Origin: Halorarum salinum
Lineage (GTDB): Archaea > Halobacteriota > Halobacteria > Halobacteriales > Haloferacaceae
Length of the DNA stretch: 64,000 bases
NCBI RefSeq assembly: GCF_013402875.1
Contig: NZ_CP058579.1
Location: 2,914,001 to 2,978,000 of the forward strand
Direction of reading: 5' to 3'
The notes below the pieces were generated by a model. That model searched no databases. It saw only the letters and a list, made by a program, of their open reading frames with translations, and was not told the DNA's origin. Positions 1 through 8,222 of the stretch are shown here, in pieces (the first letter of the stretch is position 1; each line of letters opens with the position of its first letter). The position numbers and the translations under genes were made by a program.

Positions 1-59
1 CAGCGGAGCACGCGACCCAGCAGGGCGATGCTGACGCGCCAGTCGACGCGGAGCCTCAC
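1..59 (-). CDS. trkH: TrkH-family potassium transporter, N-terminal fragment
   Basis: Only the first 19 codons are inside the window; the gene runs off the left edge. The GTG start overlaps the TGA stop of trkA by two bases (GTGA), which implies translational coupling. The visible peptide begins MRLRVDWRVSIALLGRVLR, a basic-amphipathic start followed by the beginning of a hydrophobic stretch, as in haloarchaeal TrkH. TrkH is the membrane pore subunit that works with the cytosolic TrkA gate. The family call rests mainly on position next to trkA and the short peptide, so it is tentative. Confidence 0.55.
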   Translation of the reverse strand, partial: MRLRVDWRVSIALLGRVLR

Positions 60-1393
60 AGTTTGGCCGTGAGGTCCGCCACCACGTCGGCCGGCGCGAA
101 CGCGACGACGTGATCGCCCGTCTCGATGACGGTGTCACCGCGGGGCGTCACGAACGAGTCGTTCCGGGTGATGGCACCGAAGACGACGCGCTCCGGGAGT
201 TGGGCCACCGACTCCTGGATGGTCCTGCCTGCGAGGGGGCTGTCGGCCTCGATCTCGATCTCGATGACCTCCGCCTTGTGGGACTCGATGAGCGCCACGT
301 TCTCGGCCCGGTTCTCGCGCGTGAACCGGGTGATCTCCTCGGCGACGACCGCGCGCGGGCTGATGGCGACGTCCACACCGACGGTCTCGAACAGTTCGAT
401 GTACGGGTCGCTGTCGACGATCGAGACGGTCCGTCCGACGCCGAGCCGCTTCCCGAGCAGGCACGCGAGCAGGTTCTTCTCGTCGGCGTCGAGCGCGCTC
501 ACGAGCACGTCCGCGTCGCCGACGTGTTCCCGCTCCAGGAACTCCACGTCGGTCGCGTCCGACTGGAGCACGACCGAGTCGGGGAGCAGCTCCGCGAGTT
601 CGCGGGCCCGATCCGGATCCTGCTCTATGACCCGGACCGAGATGCCCCGGTCCTCGAACAGTCGGGCGACGTGGTAGCCGATCTCCGAGCCGCCGACGAC
701 GACCAGTTCGGACACCTCGGCCTGCTGTTCCCTGCTGGCGACGGTCGGCGCGAACCCGCGGACGCTCTCGGGGCTCCCGATGACGACGAGCCTGTCGCCC
801 CCGCTGATGACGGTCTCGCCGGTCGGGATGACGACGTCGCCGTTCCGGAGGACTGCGACGAACGTGAGCGAGTCGAACCGGTCCGCCTCCGCGACGGTCT
901 CTCCGACCACCTCGCTGTCGGAAGCCACCTCGAACTCGGCCATCTGTACCTTCCCGCCCGCGAAGGGGTCGACGTCCAGCGCCGCCGGGAGGCCGACGAC
1001 GCGGACGACCGACTGTGCGGTGAGCAGGTTCGTACACACCATGAAGTCGATGCCGAACGCGGTCTCGGACCGGCGCCAGGTCTTCAGGTACTCGGTCGCC
1101 TTCACGCGCGCGATGGTGAACGCGTCGGTGATCGCTTTCACCGTCGAACAGGCGACGATGTTGGTCTCGTCGTCGTCGGTCGAGGCGATGACGATCTCCG
1201 CGTCCGCCACGCCGGCCTCCTCCAGCGTGTCGACCGACGTCCCGTCGCCGTTGACCGTCAGCACGTCCAGCGAGTAGGTCAGTTCCTCACACCGCTCCGA
1301 ATCGCGCTCGACGACGACGACCTCGTGGGTGTCGTCGAGGTCGTCGGCGATGGACTCCCCGACCTGTCCGGCGCCGATGATGACGACGCGCAT
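56..1393 (-). CDS. trkA: Trk potassium uptake regulatory subunit TrkA
   Basis: This 445-residue cytosolic protein gates a TrkH-type K+ transporter in response to nucleotides. It is a tandem duplication typical of TrkA: a first Rossmann RCK domain with an IIGAGQVG dinucleotide motif at residues 5-12, a TrkA_C domain near 145-225, a second Rossmann domain with VVVGGSEIG at 231-239, and a second TrkA_C domain near 365-445. Length matches the full two-copy family. The ATG at 1393 begins directly with the first beta strand, so the start is secure. It lies upstream of and overlaps the trkH start, forming a K+ uptake operon. K+ accumulation is central to a salt-in halophile. Confidence 0.95.
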   Translation of the reverse strand: MRVVIIGAGQVGESIADDLDDTHEVVVVERDSERCEELTYSLDVLTVNGDGTSVDTLEEAGVADAEIVIASTDDDETNIVACSTVKAITDAFTIARVKATEYLKTWRRSETAFGIDFMVCTNLLTAQSVVRVVGLPAALDVDPFAGGKVQMAEFEVASDSEVVGETVAEADRFDSLTFVAVLRNGDVVIPTGETVISGGDRLVVIGSPESVRGFAPTVASREQQAEVSELVVVGGSEIGYHVARLFEDRGISVRVIEQDPDRARELAELLPDSVVLQSDATDVEFLEREHVGDADVLVSALDADEKNLLACLLGKRLGVGRTVSIVDSDPYIELFETVGVDVAISPRAVVAEEITRFTRENRAENVALIESHKAEVIEIEIEADSPLAGRTIQESVAQLPERVVFGAITRNDSFVTPRGDTVIETGDHVVAFAPADVVADLTAKL

Positions 1394-1498
1394 CAGGCGA
1401 CCACCTCGATCATTACGTGGTGTGTCAGGCGGGGGCAGTATGAGGGTTCCGACCCCGCGACGGCCGTGACGCCCGAGAGCGCGGCCACGGTGGTCCGG

Positions 1499-2059
1499 TC
1501 AGCGCGTCCCGCCGTCCCCGGACGGGCCGTCCTCCGACCGCACGTCGAGTCGAACCTCCCGCTCCCTCCCCTCGAGTTCCCGGACCGCGCGCCGGACGAC
1601 GCGTTCGGCCTCCTCACGGACCAGCGGCCGTACACGGTCCAGCACCCGGCCGAAGGAGACGAACCGGGGGAGCGACACGGCCGACTCGTCGGCGGACTCG
1701 GCGTCGAACCGGACCTCGAAGGTGACCCGGCTCCCCTCCTCGGCGTCGGCGGGCGCTTCAGCTGGGAGGGGCTCTAGCGGTTCGACCAGCCAGGAGCCGT
1801 GCGCGTCGACGTCCTTCGTCACGCGCCAGTCGATGCGGGTCGGGGGCTCGACGTCCGTCACCTCCGACCGGGCGGTGTAGGTGAGCTTCCACCACGAGAA
1901 GCGGAACGCGTACCGGCTCCCGGGTCCGCCGTCGCCGTGGGTACAGGACACGCGGTCGAGGTACTTCGTGTACTCCGCGTAGCTCTCGAAGTCCAGCAGG
2001 AACTCGAACGCCTCGGCCGGCGACACGTACACGTCGGTCGTGACGGCCAGTTCGTCCAC
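1499..2059 (-). CDS. SRPBCC (START-like) family protein
   Basis: The 186-residue product shows a polyketide cyclase/COQ10-type SRPBCC fold: the opening strand TDVYVSPAEAFEFLLDFESY, a central region with paired aromatic strands (FRFSWWKLTYTAR, TRIDWRVTKD) and a C-terminal amphipathic helix. A charged Arg/Glu tail of about 35 residues follows. Members bind hydrophobic ligands in a deep cavity; the ligand here is unknown. I place the start at a GTG at 2059, because the reading frame stays open far upstream but the recognisable fold begins nine residues later and no ATG lies nearby. It is divergent from the iron transporter. Start uncertain. Confidence 0.75.
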   Translation of the reverse strand: MDELAVTTDVYVSPAEAFEFLLDFESYAEYTKYLDRVSCTHGDGGPGSRYAFRFSWWKLTYTARSEVTDVEPPTRIDWRVTKDVDAHGSWLVEPLEPLPAEAPADAEEGSRVTFEVRFDAESADESAVSLPRFVSFGRVLDRVRPLVREEAERVVRRAVRELEGREREVRLDVRSEDGPSGDGGTR

Positions 2060-2175
2060 GCGGGGAGGTTCGTCGGGTTCCAGGTAAGCGTTCCGGGCGG
2101 CGGACCGCCGGAGGGCGTCCCCTCCGGGACGTCGGCGGCGGACGGCACCGGCGGAAAGCGACCGCCGGGAGATTG

Positions 2176-2189
2176 TTAGGCCCGCCGAA
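2176..2189. promoter_or_regulatory. DtxR/IdeR-like iron box 1
   Basis: The 14-mer TTAGGCCCGCCGAA is an imperfect palindrome with half sites TTAGGC and GCCgAA. It differs by one base from the TTAGGC-NN-GCCTAA core of DtxR/IdeR metal-responsive repressors. It sits upstream of the TATA-like element of the siderophore-binding protein gene. Confidence 0.6.
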
Positions 2190-2200
2190 AAACCGACGGG

Positions 2201-2208
2201 CTTATGAA
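2201..2208 (+). promoter_or_regulatory. TATA-like element of the siderophore-binding protein gene
   Basis: CTTATGAA lies 23-30 bases before the ATG at 2231, the spacing expected for a leaderless haloarchaeal transcript. It is bracketed by the two iron boxes. Confidence 0.5.
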
Positions 2209-2211
2209 TGT

Positions 2212-2225
2212 TTAGGCAAGCCGAA
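2212..2225. promoter_or_regulatory. DtxR/IdeR-like iron box 2
   Basis: TTAGGCAAGCCGAA has the same half sites as box 1 and a two-base centre that differs. It lies between the TATA-like element and the start codon, where bound repressor would block initiation. The two boxes start 36 bases apart. Confidence 0.65.
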
Positions 2226-2230
2226 AGAGC

Positions 2231-3391
2231 ATGCATCGACGGGAGTTCGTCGCCGTCGCCGGCGGCGCGCTGACGACCGGACTGGCCGGGTGTGCGGGCT
2301 CGACCGACCCCGAAGCTGGTTCGCCCACGGATGGATCGGGCGACGGATCGACTGGGACCCCCCAGGAGTCGTCGAGCGGCTCCGGAACCGACGCGGACGG
2401 CTCCTACAGCGTCTCGATGGAGCCGGTCGGCGAGGTCACGTTCGACGAGGTCCCGGAGACCTGGGTCGCGAACAACGGAAGCTGGGCCGACATGGGCGTC
2501 GCGCTCGGGATGGAGCCGCCGAAGGGGGTCTGGCTCACCAGCCGGTACCACACGCAGTACTACGACGACATCGACGGGGTGTCCGTCGACGCGAGCGGGA
2601 TGGTGGACCTGTACCAGGACGGCGTCGACAAGGAACTGTTCCTCGAACTCGACGCCGACGTCCACGTCATCGACCCCAACTTCCTGATGAACCGGTTCAA
2701 GGGGTGGGATCAGGATGACGTCGACGAGATCAGCCAGGGGGTCGCGCCGTTCTTCGGGAACAGCATCTTCTCGACCGGCTACGCCTGGCACGAGGACTAC
2801 GAGTACTACGGCCTCTACGAGGCGTTCGGCAAGCTCGCGGAGGTGTTCCAGCGCACGGACCGGTACGGGGCGTTCGCGTCGCTCCACGAGGAGTTCCAGG
2901 CGTCGCTGGCGGACGTCGTTCCCCCGGAGGGCGAACGGCCCGCCGTCGCCATCATGTGGGCGGACGGCGACGAACCCGAGACGTTCTCGCCGTACCTCGT
3001 CGGCGAGGGAACCAGCTTCAAGCAGTGGCGCGACCTGGGCGTCCGGGACGCGCTCGCGGAGACGGACGTGCAGGACTTCCACAGCAACCGAGGCCGGATC
3101 GACTACGAGACGCTGCTGGAGATCGACCCCGATGTGCTGCTCTTCCGCGGACAGGAGGCCAAGACCGGGCGGGAGTTCCGCGACACCGTCGTCTCGTTCA
3201 TGGAGGACCACGACGTGGCGAGTTCCCTCACGGCCGTCCGGAACGGCGACGTGTTCCGCGGCGGCCCGCTCTATCAGGGCCCCATCACCAACCTGGTCCT
3301 CACCGAACGGGCCGCCGGGCAGGTGTACGGCGTGGAGGACGAACTGTTCGACCGGAACCGGGTCGCCGGGATCGTTAACGGCGACGTCTGA
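2231..3391 (+). CDS. Fe3+-siderophore ABC transporter substrate-binding lipoprotein
   Basis: The 386-residue protein begins with a Tat-type signal (MHRREFVAVAGG) and a lipobox LAGC with the lipidated cysteine at residue 21, so it should be exported folded and anchored outside the membrane. A Ser/Gly/Asp-rich linker follows (about 22-60). The rest resembles the FecB/FhuD class III binding-protein fold. It has two lobes joined by a long helix, and a C-terminal region in which dGDVFRGGPLYQGP is typical of these proteins. It is first in an operon with a FecCD permease and an ATPase. Two iron boxes flank its promoter, which supports iron-siderophore rather than cobalamin uptake. The exact ligand cannot be told. 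Confidence 0.88.
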   Translation: MHRREFVAVAGGALTTGLAGCAGSTDPEAGSPTDGSGDGSTGTPQESSSGSGTDADGSYSVSMEPVGEVTFDEVPETWVANNGSWADMGVALGMEPPKGVWLTSRYHTQYYDDIDGVSVDASGMVDLYQDGVDKELFLELDADVHVIDPNFLMNRFKGWDQDDVDEISQGVAPFFGNSIFSTGYAWHEDYEYYGLYEAFGKLAEVFQRTDRYGAFASLHEEFQASLADVVPPEGERPAVAIMWADGDEPETFSPYLVGEGTSFKQWRDLGVRDALAETDVQDFHSNRGRIDYETLLEIDPDVLLFRGQEAKTGREFRDTVVSFMEDHDVASSLTAVRNGDVFRGGPLYQGPITNLVLTERAAGQVYGVEDELFDRNRVAGIVNGDV

Positions 3392-3437
3392 GGGGCTCCC
3401 CTCGCCGGGACCTCCGGACCGAAGGCCTTTTGCCGAA

Positions 3438-3451
3438 TTAGGGTCGCCTAA
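3438..3451. promoter_or_regulatory. DtxR/IdeR-like iron box 3
   Basis: TTAGGGTCGCCTAA is a third copy of the motif, with a perfect right half site. It lies between a TATA-like CCTTTTGCC (3426-3434) and the ATG of a short leader ORF at 3457. This suggests a second iron-regulated promoter for the permease and ATPase. Confidence 0.65.
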
Positions 3452-3456
3452 ACACC

Positions 3457-3486
3457 ATGCACTGTCGGACGGGGAGTGACCGGTGA
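3457..3486 (+). CDS. possible nine-codon leader ORF before the FecCD permease
   Basis: ATG at 3457 opens a frame encoding MHCRTGSDR and stops with a TGA whose last base is the A of the permease ATG (TGATG). A purine-rich GGGGAG sits about 10 bases before that ATG. The ATG is about 25 bases downstream of the TATA-like CCTTTTGCC, so the transcript could be leaderless on this peptide, coupling it to permease translation. No homology can be assessed at this length and chance is a real alternative. Confidence 0.3.
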   Translation: MHCRTGSDR

Positions 3487-4637
3487 TGGCCGGGGGGACC
3501 CGGTCGCTCCGGACGGGCGCGGTGCGGGACCGTCTCACGTGGGTCGACGGCCCGCTCGTCACCGTCGTGCTGGGGAGCCTTCTGATCGCGTTCTCGGCCG
3601 GACTCGTCCAGGTCAGCTTCGGCGACTACACGATGTCGATTCCCGCCGCCTGGCGCGCGGTGTTCGATCCGGTCGTCTGGACGAACCCGCAGTTCTTCCT
3701 CCGCCTGTTCCTGGGCGACGCGCTCGGAACGGAAGTCGCGCGGGCGGTCGGCCTCTCGACGGCGGCGGTCGAACTGTCCCGGGAAACGCTGGTCGTGTGG
3801 CGCATCCGGATGCCCCGCGTCGTGGTCGCGGCGTTCGTCGGCGCGAACCTCGCCGTCTCCGGCGCGGTGTTCCAGGCCGTGACCCGGAACGAACTCGCCT
3901 CCCCCTACATCCTCGGCGTCTCCTCCGGCGCGGGGCTCGCGATCCTCCTCACGCTGATCGTCTTCAGCACCCTCACGCGGTTCCTCCCGCTCATCGCCGC
4001 GCTCGGCGGCATGCTCGCCTTCCTGGTGGTGTACGCCATCGCCTGGAGGGGCGGGACCAGCCCCGTCAGGCTGGTGCTCGCCGGCGTGATCGTCTCGACC
4101 GTCTTCCAGTCGCTCCAGACCGGCCTGTTCCTCGTCGCGGACGACCTGGCGGTGGTCCAGACGGCCATCGCGTGGACGACCGGATCGCTCACCGGCGTCG
4201 ACTGGGAGCAGGTGCGGATCTCGCTTCCGTGGACGGTCGTCGCGCTCGCGCTCGCGCTCGTCGGTTCGCGACAGCTCAACGTCCTCCTCCTCGGCGAGCG
4301 CACCGCGAGGTCGCTCGGAATGCGCGTCGAACGGACCCGCTTTCTGCTGTCGGGCGTCGCCATCCTCGCCGCCTCGACCGCGATCGCCGTGGCCGGGATC
4401 GTCAGCTTCGTCGGCCTCATCGTCCCGCACATGGTCCGCCAACTCGTCGGAAGCGACTACAAGCGGCTCGTCGTCGGCTGTCTGTTCGTGGGTCCGGCGC
4501 TGATGACCGTCGCCGACGCGGGCGCCCGGCTCGCGCTGCCCTCCGGGCAGGTTCCGGTCGGGATCGTCACGGGTCTCATCGGCGGCCCGTACTTCCTCTA
4601 CCTGATGCGGAGAACGGAGGCGCTGGGGGACCTATGA
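3486..4637 (+). CDS. FecCD-family siderophore ABC transporter permease
   Basis: The 383-residue membrane protein has about ten hydrophobic segments. It carries the family signatures LGVSSGAGLAILL (after the second third of the N-half) and GLIVPHMVRQLVG in the cytoplasmic coupling loop that contacts the ATPase. Length is slightly above the usual 330-350 because of an extended N-terminus. I prefer the ATG at 3486 to the GTG immediately before it, because it overlaps the stop of the leader ORF. Its TGA overlaps the ATPase ATG (ATGA), so the two are translationally coupled. It moves ferric siderophore delivered by the upstream lipoprotein. Confidence 0.9.
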   Translation: MAGGTRSLRTGAVRDRLTWVDGPLVTVVLGSLLIAFSAGLVQVSFGDYTMSIPAAWRAVFDPVVWTNPQFFLRLFLGDALGTEVARAVGLSTAAVELSRETLVVWRIRMPRVVVAAFVGANLAVSGAVFQAVTRNELASPYILGVSSGAGLAILLTLIVFSTLTRFLPLIAALGGMLAFLVVYAIAWRGGTSPVRLVLAGVIVSTVFQSLQTGLFLVADDLAVVQTAIAWTTGSLTGVDWEQVRISLPWTVVALALALVGSRQLNVLLLGERTARSLGMRVERTRFLLSGVAILAASTAIAVAGIVSFVGLIVPHMVRQLVGSDYKRLVVGCLFVGPALMTVADAGARLALPSGQVPVGIVTGLIGGPYFLYLMRRTEALGDL

Positions 4638-5518
4638 GTTCCCTCGGCGACCCCGACGGCGACGACGCGACCGGGGCCGACGGCGGCGGGACGACCCCTC
4701 GGAACCGTCGCGGAGCGGCCGACAGCCCGGAGCTGTACGTGGACGACGTCGCGCTCTCCTACGGGGCCGGCGAGCCGGTCGTCGAGGCGGAGACGCTGGT
4801 CGTTCCTGCGGGCGAGGTGACCGCCCTGGTCGGCCCGAACGGGAGCGGGAAGTCGACGCTCCTGCGGGCGATGGCCGGGGAGAAGGGACCCGACCGCGGG
4901 TCGGTGCTGCTCGACGGCCGCGAGGTGGACGCGTTCGGCGCCAAGGAGCTCGCCCGCACGCTCGGCATGCTCTCCCAGGAGAACGTGGCGCCCGACTCGA
5001 CGTCCGTCCGCGAACTCGCGATGCACGGCCGCTACCCGCACCGGAGCTTCTTCGAACCGGTCGACGAGGGCGACGAGCGCGCCGTCGACCGCGCGCTGGG
5101 GCTCGTCGGGGTCGAACCGCTCGCGGACCGGGCGGTGGGCGACCTCTCGGGCGGGCAGAAACAGCTCGCCTGGCTCGCGATGGTGCTGGCACAGGAGACG
5201 GACGTGCTGCTGCTGGACGAGCCGACGACGTACCTCGACCTCCACCACCAGCTTCGGGTGCTCGAGGCCGTCCGCGAACTGAACGACGAGCGCGGCGTCA
5301 CCGTCGCGGTGGTCCTCCACGACGTCGGCCAGGCGGCCAGGTTCGCGGACAACCTCGTCGCGCTGAAGGACGGCGAGCCGTACGACTGGGGCCCGCCCGA
5401 CGAGGTGGTGACGACCGACCTCGTGCGCGAGGTGTTCGGCGTCGAGGCCGACGTCGGGTTCGGACCCGAGGGGCCGACGGTCACCCCCCGGCGCCCGCTC
5501 GGCGAGGGGTCGGACTGA
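4634..5518 (+). CDS. iron-siderophore ABC transporter ATP-binding protein
   Basis: This 294-residue cytosolic ATPase powers the FecCD permease. An acidic Gly/Asp-rich extension (residues 1-32) precedes the nucleotide-binding domain. Walker A is GPNGSGKST (about 68-76), followed by the Q-loop in LGMLSQEN, the signature LSGGQKQL, Walker B VLLLDEPTTYLD and the H-loop in VVLHDVGQA. These are characteristic of the FepC/FhuC/BtuD group. The ATG overlaps the permease stop. It is the last gene of the iron operon; 118 bases separate it from the next gene, which has its own promoter. Confidence 0.93.
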   Translation: MSSLGDPDGDDATGADGGGTTPRNRRGAADSPELYVDDVALSYGAGEPVVEAETLVVPAGEVTALVGPNGSGKSTLLRAMAGEKGPDRGSVLLDGREVDAFGAKELARTLGMLSQENVAPDSTSVRELAMHGRYPHRSFFEPVDEGDERAVDRALGLVGVEPLADRAVGDLSGGQKQLAWLAMVLAQETDVLLLDEPTTYLDLHHQLRVLEAVRELNDERGVTVAVVLHDVGQAARFADNLVALKDGEPYDWGPPDEVVTTDLVREVFGVEADVGFGPEGPTVTPRRPLGEGSD

Positions 5519-5636
5519 CCGTCCGTCCGACCGACCGTCGGCGCGCCCCGCCCGTCCCTCGACGAGCGCCGGGCGCCGTCCGTCGAGTGAAAGCCGGGGA
5601 ACATAAGGCGGTCCGTCGGGTTTCGATTCGTAACGG

Positions 5637-7718
5637 ATGAGCGCGGACGACGCGAGCGTCTTCGACGTCTACCGGGACCGCGTGAGTCGTCCCCTCCATC
5701 GGCTGTTCACGGAGTACGGCACCGACGAGTGGCGCTGGCTCGTGCTGGGGATGACCGCGAACGTCGTCGCCCGGGCGGCCAGCCTGCTCCCGCCGGTCGT
5801 GCTCGGCGCCGCCATCGACAGCTCCTTCCAGGGCGACGACCCGTACGCGCTCCCGCTGGTCCCCGCGTCGCTGCTCCCGACGGACGCGCCCGACGCCGAA
5901 CAGTTCTGGTTCTCGGCGGCGCTCATCGTCGGGGCGTTCCTTGTGACCGCCGTGCTGACCTGGGTGTACGGCGTCGCCGCGAACAACTTCGCCCACAGCG
6001 TGATGCACGCGGTCCGAACCGACTCGTACGCGAAGATGCAGGACCTGGACATGTGGTTCTTCGACGGCAAACAGACCGGGGAGGTGATGTCCGTCCTGAA
6101 CAACGACGCGACGAACCTCGAGCGGTTCCTCGACGACGCGCTTCAGAACTCCGTCCGCATCGGCGTGATGCTCGTCGGCATCGGGATCGTGCTGTTCCTC
6201 GAGAACGCCCAGCTCGCCGCGCTCACCCTCGTCGCCGTCCCGGCGATGGTCGGGTTCACCTACTGGTTCATGAAGGCGGTCGAGCCGCGCTACGCCGCCC
6301 AACGCGAGGCGGTCGCCGACCTCAACACCCGACTGGAGAACGCGCTCGGCGGCATCCGGCTCGTGAAGTCGACGGGGAGCGAGGCGTACGAGACCGACCG
6401 CGTCCGCCGGAGTTCGCTCGCCTACTACCGGAGGACGCTCTCGATGCTCCGGCTGAACTACGTCTACCGGCCGGGGATGGAACTGCTGGCCGGCGTCTCC
6501 TTCGCGGTCACCTTCGTCGTCGGGGGCATCTGGCTCATCGGCGGGACGGCGCCGGGGCCGCTCTCCGGCGATCTGACGGCGGGCGCGTTCGTCACGTTCC
6601 TCTTTCTCTCCCAGCGGTTCGTCACGCCGCTGGCGGAGGTGTCCAACATCGTCTCCCAGTACGAGAACGCGAAGGCGTCGTGTGAGCGCGTGTTCGGCCT
6701 GCAGGACGTCCCGCGGCGGGTGACCGACGAGCCGGACGCGCTGGAACTGGACGACGTCGAGGGCGCCGTCGAGTACGACGGCGTCTCGTTCCGGTACGCG
6801 GACGGCGACCCCGCCGACGCCGGGTCGACCCCGGTCGAACCGGCGCGTGCGGACGGCGGTTCCCCGGAAGACGGTCCCTCCGAGGGCGGCCCCCGGGAGG
6901 ACGGGCGTACGGACGGCGGCGACGACTGGATCCTTCGGGACGTCGACTTCGCGGTCGAGCCGGGCGAGACGGTCGCGCTCGTCGGGCCGACCGGGGCGGG
7001 GAAGTCGACGCTCCTGAAGCTGCTGTTGCGCCTGTACGACGTGAACCGCGGCGCGGTCCGGGTGGACGGCCACGACGTGCGCGAGGTGACCGCGCGGAGC
7101 CTCCGCCGGTCGGTGGGCTACGTGAGCCAGGACACGTTCCTCTTCGACGGGACCGTGGCCGAGAACGTGCTGTACGGCACGTTCGGTTCGGCGGGCGCCC
7201 GGGGCGGGAACGGAGAGGTCGCCGAGGTGCAGGGGGACGTCGAGGCCGCCGCGAAGGCCGCGGAGGCCCACGAGTTCATCCGGAACCTGCCGGAGGCCTA
7301 CGACACCGAGGTCGGCGAGCGCGGCGTGAAGCTCTCGGGCGGCCAGCGTCAGCGGCTCTCCATCGCCCGGACCGTCCTCCAGGACCCCGACGTCCTCGTG
7401 CTCGACGAGGCGACCTCCGCGGTGGACACCGAGACCGAGCTGCTCATCCAGCGCTCGCTCGACAGGCTGGCGGCCGACCGCACCACGTTCGTCATCGCAC
7501 ACCGGCTCTCGACGGTGAAGGACGCCGACGAGATACTCGTCCTCGAGGGCGGCGAGGTGGTCGAACGTGGGGTGCACGAGGAACTCCTCTCGGCGGACGG
7601 GCTGTACGCGAAGCTCTGGGGCGTGCAGGCCGGCGAGATCGAGTCGCTCCCCGAGTCGTTCGTCCAGCGCGCCAGGGAACGGCAGGCGGAGACCGTCCCC
7701 CCGAACGAGGACGACTGA
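5637..7718 (+). CDS. ABC exporter with fused membrane and ATPase domains (MsbA/MDR-like)
   Basis: The 693-residue half-transporter has an N-terminal six-helix exporter domain (about 1-340) and a C-terminal ATPase domain with Walker A GPTGAGKST (about 450-458), signature LSGGQRQRL (about 567), Walker B VLVLDEATSAVD and H-loop IAHRLST. It should dimerise and export lipid or drug-like substrates; the substrate is unknown. Between the first ATPase strand and Walker A lies a roughly 40-residue acidic Gly/Pro/Asp insertion, and a second small Gly-rich insertion follows the Q-loop region. A TATA-like CATAAGG at 5602-5608 suggests an independent promoter despite following the iron operon. Confidence 0.9.
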   Translation: MSADDASVFDVYRDRVSRPLHRLFTEYGTDEWRWLVLGMTANVVARAASLLPPVVLGAAIDSSFQGDDPYALPLVPASLLPTDAPDAEQFWFSAALIVGAFLVTAVLTWVYGVAANNFAHSVMHAVRTDSYAKMQDLDMWFFDGKQTGEVMSVLNNDATNLERFLDDALQNSVRIGVMLVGIGIVLFLENAQLAALTLVAVPAMVGFTYWFMKAVEPRYAAQREAVADLNTRLENALGGIRLVKSTGSEAYETDRVRRSSLAYYRRTLSMLRLNYVYRPGMELLAGVSFAVTFVVGGIWLIGGTAPGPLSGDLTAGAFVTFLFLSQRFVTPLAEVSNIVSQYENAKASCERVFGLQDVPRRVTDEPDALELDDVEGAVEYDGVSFRYADGDPADAGSTPVEPARADGGSPEDGPSEGGPREDGRTDGGDDWILRDVDFAVEPGETVALVGPTGAGKSTLLKLLLRLYDVNRGAVRVDGHDVREVTARSLRRSVGYVSQDTFLFDGTVAENVLYGTFGSAGARGGNGEVAEVQGDVEAAAKAAEAHEFIRNLPEAYDTEVGERGVKLSGGQRQRLSIARTVLQDPDVLVLDEATSAVDTETELLIQRSLDRLAADRTTFVIAHRLSTVKDADEILVLEGGEVVERGVHEELLSADGLYAKLWGVQAGEIESLPESFVQRARERQAETVPPNEDD

Positions 7719-7801
7719 ACGTGTCGAGCGGGGGCCGTTCGTCGGGCGGGTACGGACGGGTGGGAAGGTGACGGGTGGACGACCGGGGGCGCTCCCCCGG
7801 T

Positions 7802-8116
7802 TCAGATGTCGTCGACGAGTTCGCCCAACCGATCGGTGGGGATCGCGCGCATCGTCTGGGTGTCGAGCCCGTGTCGCTCGATCGCCATCGCGATCTGCAT
7901 GGCCGCGTCCTCCTCGTCCACCTCGAAGGTGACGACGAAGTCGTACCCGCCCACGAGCGCGTAGCTGTCGAGGAGTTCGCCGCCGAGCTTCTCGACGTCC
8001 TCGCGGATGTCGCCCCAGATGGACACGAGCTCCTGGGGGTTCTGGAACTCCTGTTCGTTCACGTCGGCCAGCGCGATGTACGTGGACACGTGCCGGAAGT
8101 CGGTCCCCGGAATCAT
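7802..8116 (-). CDS. GYD-domain protein
   Basis: The 104-residue protein has the small alpha-beta GYD fold: an opening strand (VSTYIALADV), the diagnostic GGYDFVVTFEV segment near residues 65-77 and a final strand pair. GYD proteins resemble dimeric ferredoxin-like sensor domains; their biochemical role is not established. I start at the ATG at 8116, which begins the conserved region; a longer in-frame start at 8161 would add 15 residues of unusual composition. It is convergent with the exporter and lies downstream of the LVIVD/protease operon on the same strand, but 106 bases away. Confidence 0.75.
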   Translation of the reverse strand: MIPGTDFRHVSTYIALADVNEQEFQNPQELVSIWGDIREDVEKLGGELLDSYALVGGYDFVVTFEVDEEDAAMQIAMAIERHGLDTQTMRAIPTDRLGELVDDI

Positions 8117-8222
8117 ATGTCTTGTTTCCCCGAAACGACACTCGAGGAGGCGTTCCCGCACACGCCGCCGGGAAGCGGAGGGCGAACCGATCGGCGGGTC
8201 GCGCCGGCGGGAACCCGTCCGG

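Noticed and set aside
1393-1635. 80-residue frame ending at the trkA start
   Set aside because: It overlaps the SRPBCC gene on the same strand in another frame and has Arg/Ser/Gly-rich shadow composition.
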